Below, in pieces: positions 40,681-48,186 of a DNA stretch of 48,186 nt; position 1 is the first letter of the stretch, and each line of letters opens with the position of its first letter. The notes beneath the pieces are model-generated. The model was given only the letters and a program-made list of their open reading frames with translations. It did not search any database and had not been told where the DNA came from. This stretch comes from Erythrobacter sp. (lineage in GTDB: Bacteria > Pseudomonadota > Alphaproteobacteria > Sphingomonadales > Sphingomonadaceae). The stretch spans positions 1-48,186 of the forward strand of contig PNJY01000008.1 in the NCBI GenBank assembly GCA_013822125.1. The letters run 5' to 3'. A program made the translations under genes and the position numbers.

Positions 40681-41894
40681 GCGCGCATCCGTGCGAAGAA
40701 CCCGAGCGAAACCAGCAGCAGCCCCATCGGCGCGATCGACAGGTAGAACGCGGTCTGCCCGTCGAATGCGGCGAACACCTGGCCCGTGATGAACGAACCG
40801 GTAGTGCCGCCGAGCGCGGAGAATACCACCAGCAGCCCGGTCATCGCGGCATGATCTGGCTTTGGCAGCGATGACAGCATGGCCGAATTGATCGCAGGAT
40901 AGATCGGAGCGAGGAACAGCCCAACGAGTGGCAGGATATAGGCAGCAAGCGGGGCAGAGAGCCACCCTATGTCCGCTGAAGGGGATATTCCGCGGGTCAA
41001 AGGCAGGCTGACCAGCACCAGCAGCGCCATTGCAACGATGCAGATATTGACGAGCGGATACCAGCCGATGCGTGTCAATATCGCTCCGGCACCCAACCGG
41101 CCAATTGCGATGGAAGCTGCGAAGATGCTCGTGGCCTGGATGCTCATCGCCTGGGGCAGATGCAGCACTTCGTTGTTGAACGTCGGCAGCCAGGTGCCGA
41201 TCGCCTGTTCAATCAGCACATAGAGGAATGCAGATAGGACGAAGACCAGCACCAGTGGCCTCGCCGCCAGCTTGAGCATTCCGGCGAAATCCTCGCGCGG
41301 GCGGCGATAGGCGGGGCGGGCCGCGCGCTCGTCAAGCCGGCTGAAGAACAGCAGTGCGCAAACCCCGAACGCGAGCGCGGCAAGCAACCAGTAAACATCG
41401 AGCCAGGCGAGGCTGGCGGGCGCTGCGGGATCGATGAAGGCGCCGAAGATCCAGTAGCCTGACAGCACCCCGACCATGAACAGCCCTTCGATCACGTTGG
41501 TCAGGCTGGCATGTTGCGCCGGCCCTTCGGTCACCAGCCCGATCGAGGAATAGACCGAAACCTTGATCAGGCCGAACGAGGCGCCCGTCACCGCGAACAG
41601 CAGCTTGGCCATGGCAAATGTCGGCACCAGCGGCATGATGAGGCAGGCGATGCCCACCATCGCCGCCCCGGTCATCATCGCCCGGCGATAGCCGAAGCGC
41701 GGCAGCAGCGAAGCCAGAAGGAACGACATCACCGCGATCGGCAGGTCCTTGAACGCCTCGAGGATCGAGGCACTGGCTTTGGTCTGCCCCATCGTCGCGA
41801 TAGATTGCAGAATGACCGTGCCGACACTGTTCAGCAGGATGCCGAACAGCATGTAAACCAGAACCAGCGCGACGATGATGCCGAGATTTCGCAT
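40677..41894 (-). CDS. MFS sugar transporter
   Basis: A 405-residue twelve-helix transporter of the major facilitator superfamily. The first half has the loop LLPRFGYRRAMMTGA between helices 2 and 3; a long basic loop (SRLDERAARPAYRRPRED) separates the halves. The overall look (IEGLFMVGVLSGYWIFGAFID, GLLVVFSALGGTTGSFITGQV) recalls FucP-like sugar symporters. Expected role is inner-membrane uptake of the di- or monosaccharide from the locus. ATG 41894 is chosen because AGGAAGG stands 6 nt before it. It lies after a terminator that follows the TonB receptor, and overlaps the glycosidase-like gene by 4 nt. Confidence 0.84.
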   Translation of the reverse strand: MRNLGIIVALVLVYMLFGILLNSVGTVILQSIATMGQTKASASILEAFKDLPIAVMSFLLASLLPRFGYRRAMMTGAAMVGIACLIMPLVPTFAMAKLLFAVTGASFGLIKVSVYSSIGLVTEGPAQHASLTNVIEGLFMVGVLSGYWIFGAFIDPAAPASLAWLDVYWLLAALAFGVCALLFFSRLDERAARPAYRRPREDFAGMLKLAARPLVLVFVLSAFLYVLIEQAIGTWLPTFNNEVLHLPQAMSIQATSIFAASIAIGRLGAGAILTRIGWYPLVNICIVAMALLVLVSLPLTRGISPSADIGWLSAPLAAYILPLVGLFLAPIYPAINSAMLSSLPKPDHAAMTGLLVVFSALGGTTGSFITGQVFAAFDGQTAFYLSIAPMGLLLVSLGFFARMRA

Positions 41895-41910
41895 GCCCAT
41901 CCTTCCTACA

Positions 41911-41944
41911 GCCTGTGCCCTGAAAAAGCCTGTACTCTGAAAAA
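41911..41944. repeat. 17-bp tandem duplication
   Basis: GCCTGTGCCCTGAAAAA (41911-41927) is directly followed by GCCTGTACTCTGAAAAA (41928-41944), identical at 15 of 17 positions. It lies between the MFS start and the terminator of the TonB receptor gene. Confidence 0.7.
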
Positions 41945-41981
41945 AGAAGGCCGCGCCATCGGTTGACAGCGCGGCCCTTCA
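41941..41981 (-). terminator. rho-independent terminator after the TonB receptor
   Basis: GGCCGCGC (41950-41957) pairs with GCGCGGCC (41970-41977); with a single C bulge the flanking GAAG/CTTC extends the stem. On the minus strand the stem is followed by a run of six U (A-run 41941-41946 on plus). It lies just after the receptor stop at 42000, so transcription from the phosphorylase-receptor unit should mostly end before the MFS gene. Confidence 0.8.
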
Positions 41982-41999
41982 GGGAGGATCGTTGATCCG

Positions 42000-44261
42000 T
42001 TAGAACCGGAAACCGACCGAGAAGCGGAACGAACGGCCCAGGATCGGGCGACCGTTCGGCGCGGTTGCGCTGCGTGGGTCGCCTTCGGTCAGGCCATGCG
42101 AGTCGAACAGATTGTCGGCATGGATCTGGCCATAGAGTCCCGAAGGGGTGTTAACCCGCACACCGAGATCGACCTTCGTGTACGAACCCAGCTCCACCGT
42201 ATTTGCCAGGTTCTCGAACCTGTTTCCTACGATCTGCGCGGCGGCATACAGATTGGCGTTCCAATCGCCCACCTCGAAATCGACGCTCGGTGACACGCGA
42301 ACCTGGATTCTGGGCTGGCGATGGACCCTGTTCCCGACAATCGTCGGATCGGCGGTGTTTTCGGTAATCTTCGCATCCTGGAACGTCGCAATGGCTGCGA
42401 GATTGAACATCCCGAACGTCAGAGTGCTGTCGAGTTCAAGGCCATAGGCCCTGGTATCGAACGCCGTGGCGTCATTTGCCCCCAGGGTGCTCTGGAACCG
42501 CTCGTTGGTGTTGCGGAATCCGGTTGCATAGAGACGGATGTGGTCCGAGGTATATTTCAGTCCGGCTTCAAGCTGCTTGATGTCGAAGGTGCGGTCCACG
42601 CCATCGCGCAAGGTATCGAAGTTGGGGAAGGTTTCACCATCCGAGAAGCGCACAAAGGCACCGAAGGTGTCGCTGAACGCATAGTTCACCGCGGCAGTCC
42701 ACGAGATCTCGTTATTGGTATAATGGATATTCCTGTCCCTGGTCCCGTCCGGGAAACCCGGGCCGGTATCGACGACATAATTGATTTCCACCCATTCGTT
42801 ACGGACACCGGCATCGATCCGCAGCTTGTCGGTAACATCGAACGAATCGGCCAGATATACCGCGTTGACATTGGCATCGCCCACGCCCTGCAACCCGAAG
42901 GCAAAACCGGCGCCGCCACCGGCGGCTTCGATATCCTGCGGGGTTACATTGGCCAGTATGTCGCCGTTCTGCGTCAGCTGCACACCGACCGGGTTGCCGA
43001 GCGACCACCAGTCATCCGACGAGAACGAGGAACGGTAATAGCCGACCGTGACTTCGTTGTCGCCGAGATCGAAGGCAAGGCTGAGGTCGTTGGTCAGCGA
43101 TTCGAGATCCTTCTCGACCACCCAATGGCCATAAGTTTGTACGAAATCGGTGCTGGCAAGCGTGACCCCGCCCAGTGTCTGCACCGGATTTCCCGTCACC
43201 GCACTGACGGCCCCGGCAGTTACCGCTGCGCCCGACGGCACGAGCCCGTATGTATCGGCATCGCCTTTCAGATAGGCCAGGTTGTCACGCAGGGTGATAT
43301 TGTCCGAAACTTCGAATTCGACATTCAGGCCTGACAGATTACCCTTCCAGCCGCGACCGCGCCGGAAGTCGAAAATCTTGCTGTTGCCGTCGGCGTCGAT
43401 CTGAATTTCGCGCAGGCGGGTGGCATTGCCCAGCAACGAGAAGTTGCCAAGATCAAGTCCGGCATTGAGTGCGATCGGCAGGTACCACTGGCCCACATCG
43501 TCGGTCTGGCGCGTCCATGCGCTGATCTTGCCGCGATCGAACTTGTAGGTCAGGTTGCCCGACAACTGGAACCCGCGTTCCGAATTGAACTGCGCATCCC
43601 TGATGCCGGGTGAGGTGCTGGCATAACCTCCGACGGTGTAATAGAGGTCTTCCCCAAGCGCGCCCGACAGATAGAAGTCGACCTGCTGGAGGTCATAATC
43701 GGATGCGGTGTAGCGAATGCCTCCTTCGGTATCGTCCTGGCCTTCGCGCAGACGGAAGTTGAGCGTCACACCCGGCTCGCCCCGGGCAAACACCGAGCTG
43801 GGGCCACCGCGCAGCGCTTCGACCGAAGCGATCGTGTCGTCAACGCGGAAGATCGTGCTTTGCTCAAGGAACGACAGGGTCGGCGTGCCGAAGATCGGGG
43901 CACCGGCCACGGACAAGGTCACGAACGGGGCATCGCCGCCAGCGGGCAGACCGCGTACGTCGATATTGGCACCGCCCTTGCCGCCCGAGCTTTCCGCCCA
44001 GACCCCTGGAACCAGGCTGAAGATTTCAGCCGTGCTCTTGGGTGCGGCGATCGTCAGATCGTCTGCTGAAACCGACGTGATGGCGAAGCTCGCATCCTGC
44101 TTGCGCAGTCCGGCGCCGCCCGCGGTACCGGTAACGATGATTTCGCTGCCTTCGTCTGTCTCCGCTGCCGCGTCCTCGCCCTGCGCCCAGGCGGGCGCGG
44201 AAGCCGATACGGCTAGCGCCATGAACGACGAATACGACAAAATTCTGTGATAATTCCTCAT
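42000..44261 (-). CDS. TonB-dependent receptor of the sugar locus
   Basis: A 753-residue outer-membrane receptor. Signal peptide RNYHRILSYSSFMALAVSASAPAWA|Q, an acidic spacer, TonB box GSEIIVTGT, then the plug (AITSVSADDLTIAAPKSTAEIFSLVPGVWAE ... NIDVRGLPAGGDAPFVTLSVAGAPI ... VEALRGGPSSVFARGEPGVTLNF) and barrel, ending in RFSVGFRF with the terminal Phe. By context it imports an alpha-glucoside or malto-oligosaccharide, as in known proteobacterial maltose receptors. Its ATG overlaps the upstream phosphorylase stop (ATGA), with GGAG 9 nt upstream inside that gene. Regulation is presumably by the LacI protein. Confidence 0.9.
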   Translation of the reverse strand: MRNYHRILSYSSFMALAVSASAPAWAQGEDAAAETDEGSEIIVTGTAGGAGLRKQDASFAITSVSADDLTIAAPKSTAEIFSLVPGVWAESSGGKGGANIDVRGLPAGGDAPFVTLSVAGAPIFGTPTLSFLEQSTIFRVDDTIASVEALRGGPSSVFARGEPGVTLNFRLREGQDDTEGGIRYTASDYDLQQVDFYLSGALGEDLYYTVGGYASTSPGIRDAQFNSERGFQLSGNLTYKFDRGKISAWTRQTDDVGQWYLPIALNAGLDLGNFSLLGNATRLREIQIDADGNSKIFDFRRGRGWKGNLSGLNVEFEVSDNITLRDNLAYLKGDADTYGLVPSGAAVTAGAVSAVTGNPVQTLGGVTLASTDFVQTYGHWVVEKDLESLTNDLSLAFDLGDNEVTVGYYRSSFSSDDWWSLGNPVGVQLTQNGDILANVTPQDIEAAGGGAGFAFGLQGVGDANVNAVYLADSFDVTDKLRIDAGVRNEWVEINYVVDTGPGFPDGTRDRNIHYTNNEISWTAAVNYAFSDTFGAFVRFSDGETFPNFDTLRDGVDRTFDIKQLEAGLKYTSDHIRLYATGFRNTNERFQSTLGANDATAFDTRAYGLELDSTLTFGMFNLAAIATFQDAKITENTADPTIVGNRVHRQPRIQVRVSPSVDFEVGDWNANLYAAAQIVGNRFENLANTVELGSYTKVDLGVRVNTPSGLYGQIHADNLFDSHGLTEGDPRSATAPNGRPILGRSFRFSVGFRF

Positions 44262-47179
44262 GATACTTTCTCCTCGTCTTTGGTCTCTTGCATACTGTTG
44301 GCTGGTTGTGCTGCCACGTCGAACAAATCGGCGAGCCGGATGTCTCCGGTCTCGCGGAAATAGAGGTCGGCTCCGGGCAGCACGCCTGGATTGCCAACCC
44401 CCACCGCAAGCATGCCTGCCGCGCGGATTGCTGTGATACCGGCCGCCGAATCCTCGATGCCGACGCACCGATCCGGTGCCACGCCGAGCGCAAGCGCGTT
44501 TTCAATGAAGATGTCGGGATGCGGCTTTCCGTTGGCGATTTTCGCGGCATCGGCCACGAAATCGAAACAGCTTTCGATGCCCAGCCTGCGGATCAGATCG
44601 CCGGCGTTGCGGCTGGCCGAAGCGAGCCCGATCTTGAGGCGGGCATTGCGACAGTCGGCGAGCAGGCGTTCGACGCCGGGAAACAGGTCGCCGGGGCCGA
44701 AACCCGCCAGCGCCTCACGATAGTACCCGTTCTTGCGGACCAGCATCGCCTCGAACTTCGGGACGGGGACTTCGATCCCGGCGGCCTCGATAATGCGGGC
44801 GAGCGATTGCGACCGATCAACCCCCTTGAGCCCTTCGTTGACCGATCGGTCGAACGCAATCCCCTCCTCGTCGCACAGTCGCTTCCAGGCGAGGTAATGT
44901 GCCTCGGCAGTATCGGTGATGACCCCGTCGAGGTCGAAGATGACCGCATCGAAGGCGGGCGGCTGCATCAGCACCGGTCCGCGCGAAAGATCGACCTCGC
45001 GCCCGCGGTCGAAGAATATCGGCACAGGCCCGTCGATCAGCGAATAGCGAGCGTCGCCGCCCTTGACCGCAACCTCGACCGTGGCGCCCTGCCAGTGGAA
45101 GCGGAATGAAAATGACTTCCACGGATCGGGGCAGGTCGGGGCGAGCGAGAGCACTCCATCCGCTATCGTCAGCCCGCCCCAGCCTTGCGCCAATGCCAGC
45201 CAGCTGCCCGCCATCGCGGCCAGATGGCAGCCATGCCAGGTGTTGGCGTGCAGATCGTGAAGATCGACAAATGCTGTTTGATGCAGATAGTCGAGCGCGT
45301 CGGCGGTTTCCGCGCAGCGGGCCGCGGCGATGGCAAACGCGGTTGCCGACAGCGTCGAATCGTGCGTCGTCAGCGGCTCGTAATAGGCAAGGTCGCGGCG
45401 AATTTGCGCCTGGCTAGCGTGCGTTGCGCCGATCGCATGCGCCTGCACCACATCGCCCTGCTTGCACAGACGGTGACGAAACAGGACCAGCGGATGGTAT
45501 TTGACCAGCAGCGGTGCGCCGGACGCATCACGGGCGCCTTGCGGAAACGGCGGCTTGTCCATGAAGCCGTCATCCTGCGGGTGCACCCCGGTTACCGGAT
45601 CGACCGGCAGCCACATGTGCATCGCTGCGCGTTGCCAGCTGGTGATTTCGTCGGCCGCGACTGCGCCAAAGTCACGCGCGACACTGGCTGCAAACAGCAG
45701 GTGGCGCCGCGCCATCGCGTTGGTGTAGAAATCGTTGTCGACCAGCGCGCTGTATTCGTCAGGGCCGGTTACACCATGAATCAGGAAAGCCCCGCCCCGG
45801 CGCTCGCAGAAATGCCCAGTGTCCATCCACAGTCTGGCCGTTTCAAACAGCATCTCGGCCGCGCCGTGCTCCAGGATCGATCGGTCGCCGGTGGCGGCAA
45901 CGTAGATTTCCACCGCATAGGCGATGGCGGCGTTGACGTGATATTGCGCCGAGCCGGTGGGGTAGTGGGTCGAACATTCGCGCCCGCCGATGGTACGCCA
46001 CGGGTAAAGCGCGCCCGCCGCATGGCCGATCGCCCGTGCGTGTTCGCGCGCATCGGCAAGGCGCGATACGCGGTATTCGATCAGGTGGCGGGCCAGATCT
46101 GGCGCTGTCAGCGCCAATACCGGCAGGACGAAGGCTTCGGTGTCCCAGAAGTAGTGCCCTTCGTACCCTTCGCCGGTCAGGCCCTTGGCAGCGACGCCTT
46201 GACCCCCACTTCTGCTCGCCGACTGGAAAATGTGAAACAGGTTGAAGCGCACGGCCAATTGCAGGGCCGGATCGGATTCGATCCCCATGGCCGCGGTCTT
46301 CCAGAAACCTTCGAGCGCCAGGCGCGATTGTTCCAGCAAGCGATCGAACCCGGCGGCTTCGGCAGCTTCGACCTGGGCGAGCGCGGCGGCTTCGATGGCG
46401 GTTCCGCCGCCCTCGGCAGTCGAAGCAGCGACAAACCGGTCGAACGTCAGCGCTTCACCGGTGGCCAGCCTGGCCGAAACCGATAGATTGTCCTTACTAC
46501 CGGCGATCCACTGTGCGATCGTAACCTTTGGCTTGCCGCCGGTTGCCGGCGCAAAGCACCATTCGTGACCCTGAATGGTCGAGCGGGCCGAAACCTGCGC
46601 CAGATGCGCGCGCGCGCTGATCCGGGGGTCATCGGCATCGAAGGCATCTGCACCCGGATCGCAAAGCGCGACGGGGCAAAGGACCCGTATACTTGCGGCG
46701 AAATTGACCGGCCTGACCGCGTAGCGCGAGGCGCAAACCGCACCTGCGCCGAAGGGCACCATGCGACGCACATCGATCTCCAGCTCGCGGCCATCGGGCA
46801 GCAACCACAGCGTCGAACGCGCCAGGACTCCGGTCGCCAGGTCGAGGGTCCTTCGAAATTCCAGCATTTCGGCGACTTCGAAGTCGATCGCGGTCCCGTC
46901 GATTTCGACCTGGATCATCGTCAGGCCCGGTCCGGTCAGCCGCGAATCGGTGCCATCGGCGAAACCGGGGAAACTCTCGTGGTAACGGACCGGCCGCCGG
47001 AGATAGGCCGATGGAAGGAATGAGGCATGCATATGGAGCAGCTCGTCAATTCCTCCGCGCACCCCGATTGCCCCGTTCGCCAGGGCGAACAGCGCGCCGT
47101 CACGCGCAAGCGTAGCGGGATCGAACGACGACTGCTCGATCGACCATGCGTCAACGCTTTGGGGTGGTGAAATCGTCAA
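44258..47179 (-). CDS. GH65 disaccharide phosphorylase fused to beta-phosphoglucomutase
   Basis: A 973-residue two-domain cytosolic enzyme. Residues ~1-738 are a glycoside hydrolase family 65 phosphorylase: FALANGAIGVRGG, GYEGHYFWDTEAF (338-350), general acid Glu475 in GVTGPDEYS, KQGDVVQAH, and THDSTLSATAFAIAA. Residues ~743-955 are a HAD-type beta-phosphoglucomutase: Asp749 and Asp751 in IFDLDGVITDTAEAHYLAWKRL, LASASRN, NGKPHPDIF, GIEDSAAGITAIRAAGM. Together they turn an alpha-glucosyl disaccharide plus phosphate into glucose and beta-glucose-1-phosphate, then glucose-6-phosphate. The linkage (maltose, trehalose, kojibiose, nigerose) is undetermined. TTG 47179 is preferred because GGAGGAG precedes it; GTG 47200 is in frame. 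Confidence 0.9.
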   Translation of the reverse strand: MTISPPQSVDAWSIEQSSFDPATLARDGALFALANGAIGVRGGIDELLHMHASFLPSAYLRRPVRYHESFPGFADGTDSRLTGPGLTMIQVEIDGTAIDFEVAEMLEFRRTLDLATGVLARSTLWLLPDGRELEIDVRRMVPFGAGAVCASRYAVRPVNFAASIRVLCPVALCDPGADAFDADDPRISARAHLAQVSARSTIQGHEWCFAPATGGKPKVTIAQWIAGSKDNLSVSARLATGEALTFDRFVAASTAEGGGTAIEAAALAQVEAAEAAGFDRLLEQSRLALEGFWKTAAMGIESDPALQLAVRFNLFHIFQSASRSGGQGVAAKGLTGEGYEGHYFWDTEAFVLPVLALTAPDLARHLIEYRVSRLADAREHARAIGHAAGALYPWRTIGGRECSTHYPTGSAQYHVNAAIAYAVEIYVAATGDRSILEHGAAEMLFETARLWMDTGHFCERRGGAFLIHGVTGPDEYSALVDNDFYTNAMARRHLLFAASVARDFGAVAADEITSWQRAAMHMWLPVDPVTGVHPQDDGFMDKPPFPQGARDASGAPLLVKYHPLVLFRHRLCKQGDVVQAHAIGATHASQAQIRRDLAYYEPLTTHDSTLSATAFAIAAARCAETADALDYLHQTAFVDLHDLHANTWHGCHLAAMAGSWLALAQGWGGLTIADGVLSLAPTCPDPWKSFSFRFHWQGATVEVAVKGGDARYSLIDGPVPIFFDRGREVDLSRGPVLMQPPAFDAVIFDLDGVITDTAEAHYLAWKRLCDEEGIAFDRSVNEGLKGVDRSQSLARIIEAAGIEVPVPKFEAMLVRKNGYYREALAGFGPGDLFPGVERLLADCRNARLKIGLASASRNAGDLIRRLGIESCFDFVADAAKIANGKPHPDIFIENALALGVAPDRCVGIEDSAAGITAIRAAGMLAVGVGNPGVLPGADLYFRETGDIRLADLFDVAAQPANSMQETKDEEKVS

Positions 47180-47243
47180 ACCCTCTCCTCCCGCAGGCAC
47201 CTGTGATCCGGTGCCCTTCGGCAGGATAGAAAATCCGGCAAAA

Positions 47244-47271
47244 TGTTATCGATGTCAAGGTATCGATGTCA
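47244..47271. promoter_or_regulatory. two abutting LacI-type operator-like sites over a promoter
   Basis: TGTTATCGATGTCA (47244-47257) fits the symmetrical pattern TG-N2-ATCGAT-N2-CA. It is followed at once by AGGTATCGATGTCA (47258-47271), which differs in one outer position. On the minus strand a perfect TTGACA (47253-47258) and a GATAAC lie inside them, so bound repressor would block transcription of the phosphorylase-receptor genes. LacI binding is inferred from the adjacent regulator gene. Confidence 0.6.
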
Positions 47272-47309
47272 TTTAGTCGCGGTGACAAACATCCTATTGA
47301 ATAACAGCG

Positions 47310-48186
47310 TTAACTTTGACGGATAACGATCTGGACAGGAAGCGTCTCGGACGCGACTCGCTCGCCCTGTGCCAGCGCCAGCGACTTGCTCGCCAGCAAG
47401 CGGCCCGATTCATGCCAGTTCTGGCGAATCGTCGAAAGCGAGGGTACGAAGAGCGTGGCGGCAGCGGCATCATCAAAGCCGATCACGCTGACTTGCGCGG
47501 GAATCTGGAAACCTCGCCGCGCCAGAACGCGCACTGCACCCATGGCGATATTGTCGCTTGCGCCAAACACGGCATCGATCGCGTCGCCGTGCCGGTCGAG
47601 TGCGGCCTCCATTGCCCTGGCACCTTCATCGAGCGTGAAATCGCAAGGGATCGCCACCAGCAATTCGCCGCCACTCGCTGAGAGACGTGCAAGGAAGCCA
47701 TCGAGCCGGTCGGACACTTCGGTATATTCGGGATCGCCCAGAAACACCGCATGTTTGCGGCCCAGATCACTGAACCGCTGCGCCGCCAGCACCCCGCCGG
47801 CAAAATTGTCGCTGCCGACGATGATGTGCCGCACGTCGTTGCGGGCCGACCCCCAGATCACCAACGGCAGGTTGCAGCGCTCCAGGCTGGTAACTGCATC
47901 ATCATGGACACCCTGGCCGAGCAGGATGACCGCATCGACACTGGGCGGTTGGCGAACGAAGTTGTCCGCCGTGGACAGCATCGCGCTGTAGCCCGCGGTC
48001 GACAGTTCCTGGATGATCCCGCCCAACAGCGCCAGCGGATAGGGGTCGCTCATCGGCCTCTGTTCGGTCGGCAGCATTTCGATGACAACCGCGATGGTGC
48101 GCGTCTTCTTCTGACGCAGATTGCGCGCGGCGACGTTGAGCTGGTAACCGCGTGCCGCCGCGATTTCCCGGATGCGGTCGCGGGTC
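47310..48186 (-). CDS. LacI family transcriptional regulator (N-terminus outside window)
   Basis: The frame runs in from the right edge: TRDRIREIAAARGYQLNVAA then RNLRQKKTRTIAVVIE, the end of the LacI DNA-binding domain and its hinge. A periplasmic-binding-protein-like ligand domain follows (DAVILLGQGVHDD, GGVLAAQRFSDLGRKHAVFLGDPEYTEVSDRLDGF, DAVFGASDNIAMGAVRVLARRGFQIPAQVSVIGFDD, LSTIRQNWHESGRLLASK). About 292 residues are visible; the first HTH helices are missing. It sits directly upstream of the phosphorylase gene on the same strand and most likely represses that operon until a sugar binds. Confidence 0.92.
   Translation of the reverse strand, partial: TRDRIREIAAARGYQLNVAARNLRQKKTRTIAVVIEMLPTEQRPMSDPYPLALLGGIIQELSTAGYSAMLSTADNFVRQPPSVDAVILLGQGVHDDAVTSLERCNLPLVIWGSARNDVRHIIVGSDNFAGGVLAAQRFSDLGRKHAVFLGDPEYTEVSDRLDGFLARLSASGGELLVAIPCDFTLDEGARAMEAALDRHGDAIDAVFGASDNIAMGAVRVLARRGFQIPAQVSVIGFDDAAAATLFVPSLSTIRQNWHESGRLLASKSLALAQGERVASETLPVQIVIRQS

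Noticed and set aside
1-48186. CRISPR array, transposase, integrase or phage genes
   Set aside because: No evenly spaced repeats, no recognisable recombinase or phage protein in any plausible frame.

Overview
The window is high-GC chromosomal DNA from an alphaproteobacterium, most likely Sphingomonadales close to Erythrobacteraceae. This rests on three things: several long TonB-dependent receptors with sphingomonad-style TonB boxes, a lone phytoene desaturase, and the alphaproteobacterial housekeeping block dut-coaBC / ubiB-ubiE / mutM-rpsT-dnaA. Species is not claimed.

Layout. 1-4.1 kb: the end of a tricorn-like S41 protease, a TetR regulator divergent from a TonB receptor with a promoter/palindrome between them, and tRNA-Val(CAC). 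4.1-8 kb: an AhpD-like protein, then on the minus strand a PhoX-like Tat protein, a Gdt1-like membrane protein that has lost its signature motifs, 6-phosphogluconolactonase and a Nudix hydrolase. 8-12.7 kb (minus): crtI, a LOG-family protein, an NTF2-like secreted protein and the biotin subunit of methylcrotonyl-CoA carboxylase, which has a lower-GC segment. 12.8-16 kb: two secreted metallo-hydrolases. 16.1-18 kb: gdhA translationally coupled to an orphan three-TM protein of the Pycsar-effector (DUF5706) type. 18.2-21.3 kb: aldo/keto reductase, glpD, FMN reductase.

21.3-31.9 kb is the housekeeping core: coaBC-dut-hydrolase, a DUF4345 protein, ubiE-ubiB, mutM, rpsT, dnaA, a DUF983 protein and moeB. 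Oddities here are a long acidic linker inside CoaBC, a 25-bp-arm inverted repeat between the DUF4345 gene and ubiB, loss of one zinc Cys in MutM, and DnaA-box-like sequences just after dnaA. 32-34 kb holds VOC, GST and S1/P1 nuclease genes. 34-36.9 kb has lower GC and looks accessory: a Tat-exported haloacid-dehalogenase relative with altered pocket residues, a quinone oxidoreductase, an HxlR regulator with a clean inverted-repeat operator, and a frameshifted gene remnant. A membrane diguanylate cyclase follows.

38.7-48.2 kb (minus) is a sugar-utilisation locus: a LacI regulator (cut by the right edge), two abutting operator-like sites, a GH65 disaccharide phosphorylase fused to beta-phosphoglucomutase, a TonB receptor overlapping it by 4 nt, a terminator, then an MFS transporter overlapping a secreted (alpha/alpha)6 glycosidase-like protein. 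Inferred flow: outer-membrane import of an alpha-glucoside, periplasmic trimming, inner-membrane import, phosphorolysis to beta-glucose-1-phosphate, and conversion to glucose-6-phosphate by the same polypeptide. Starts were chosen by eye from ribosome-binding sites and family N-termini; all functional calls are by recognition, with no database search.
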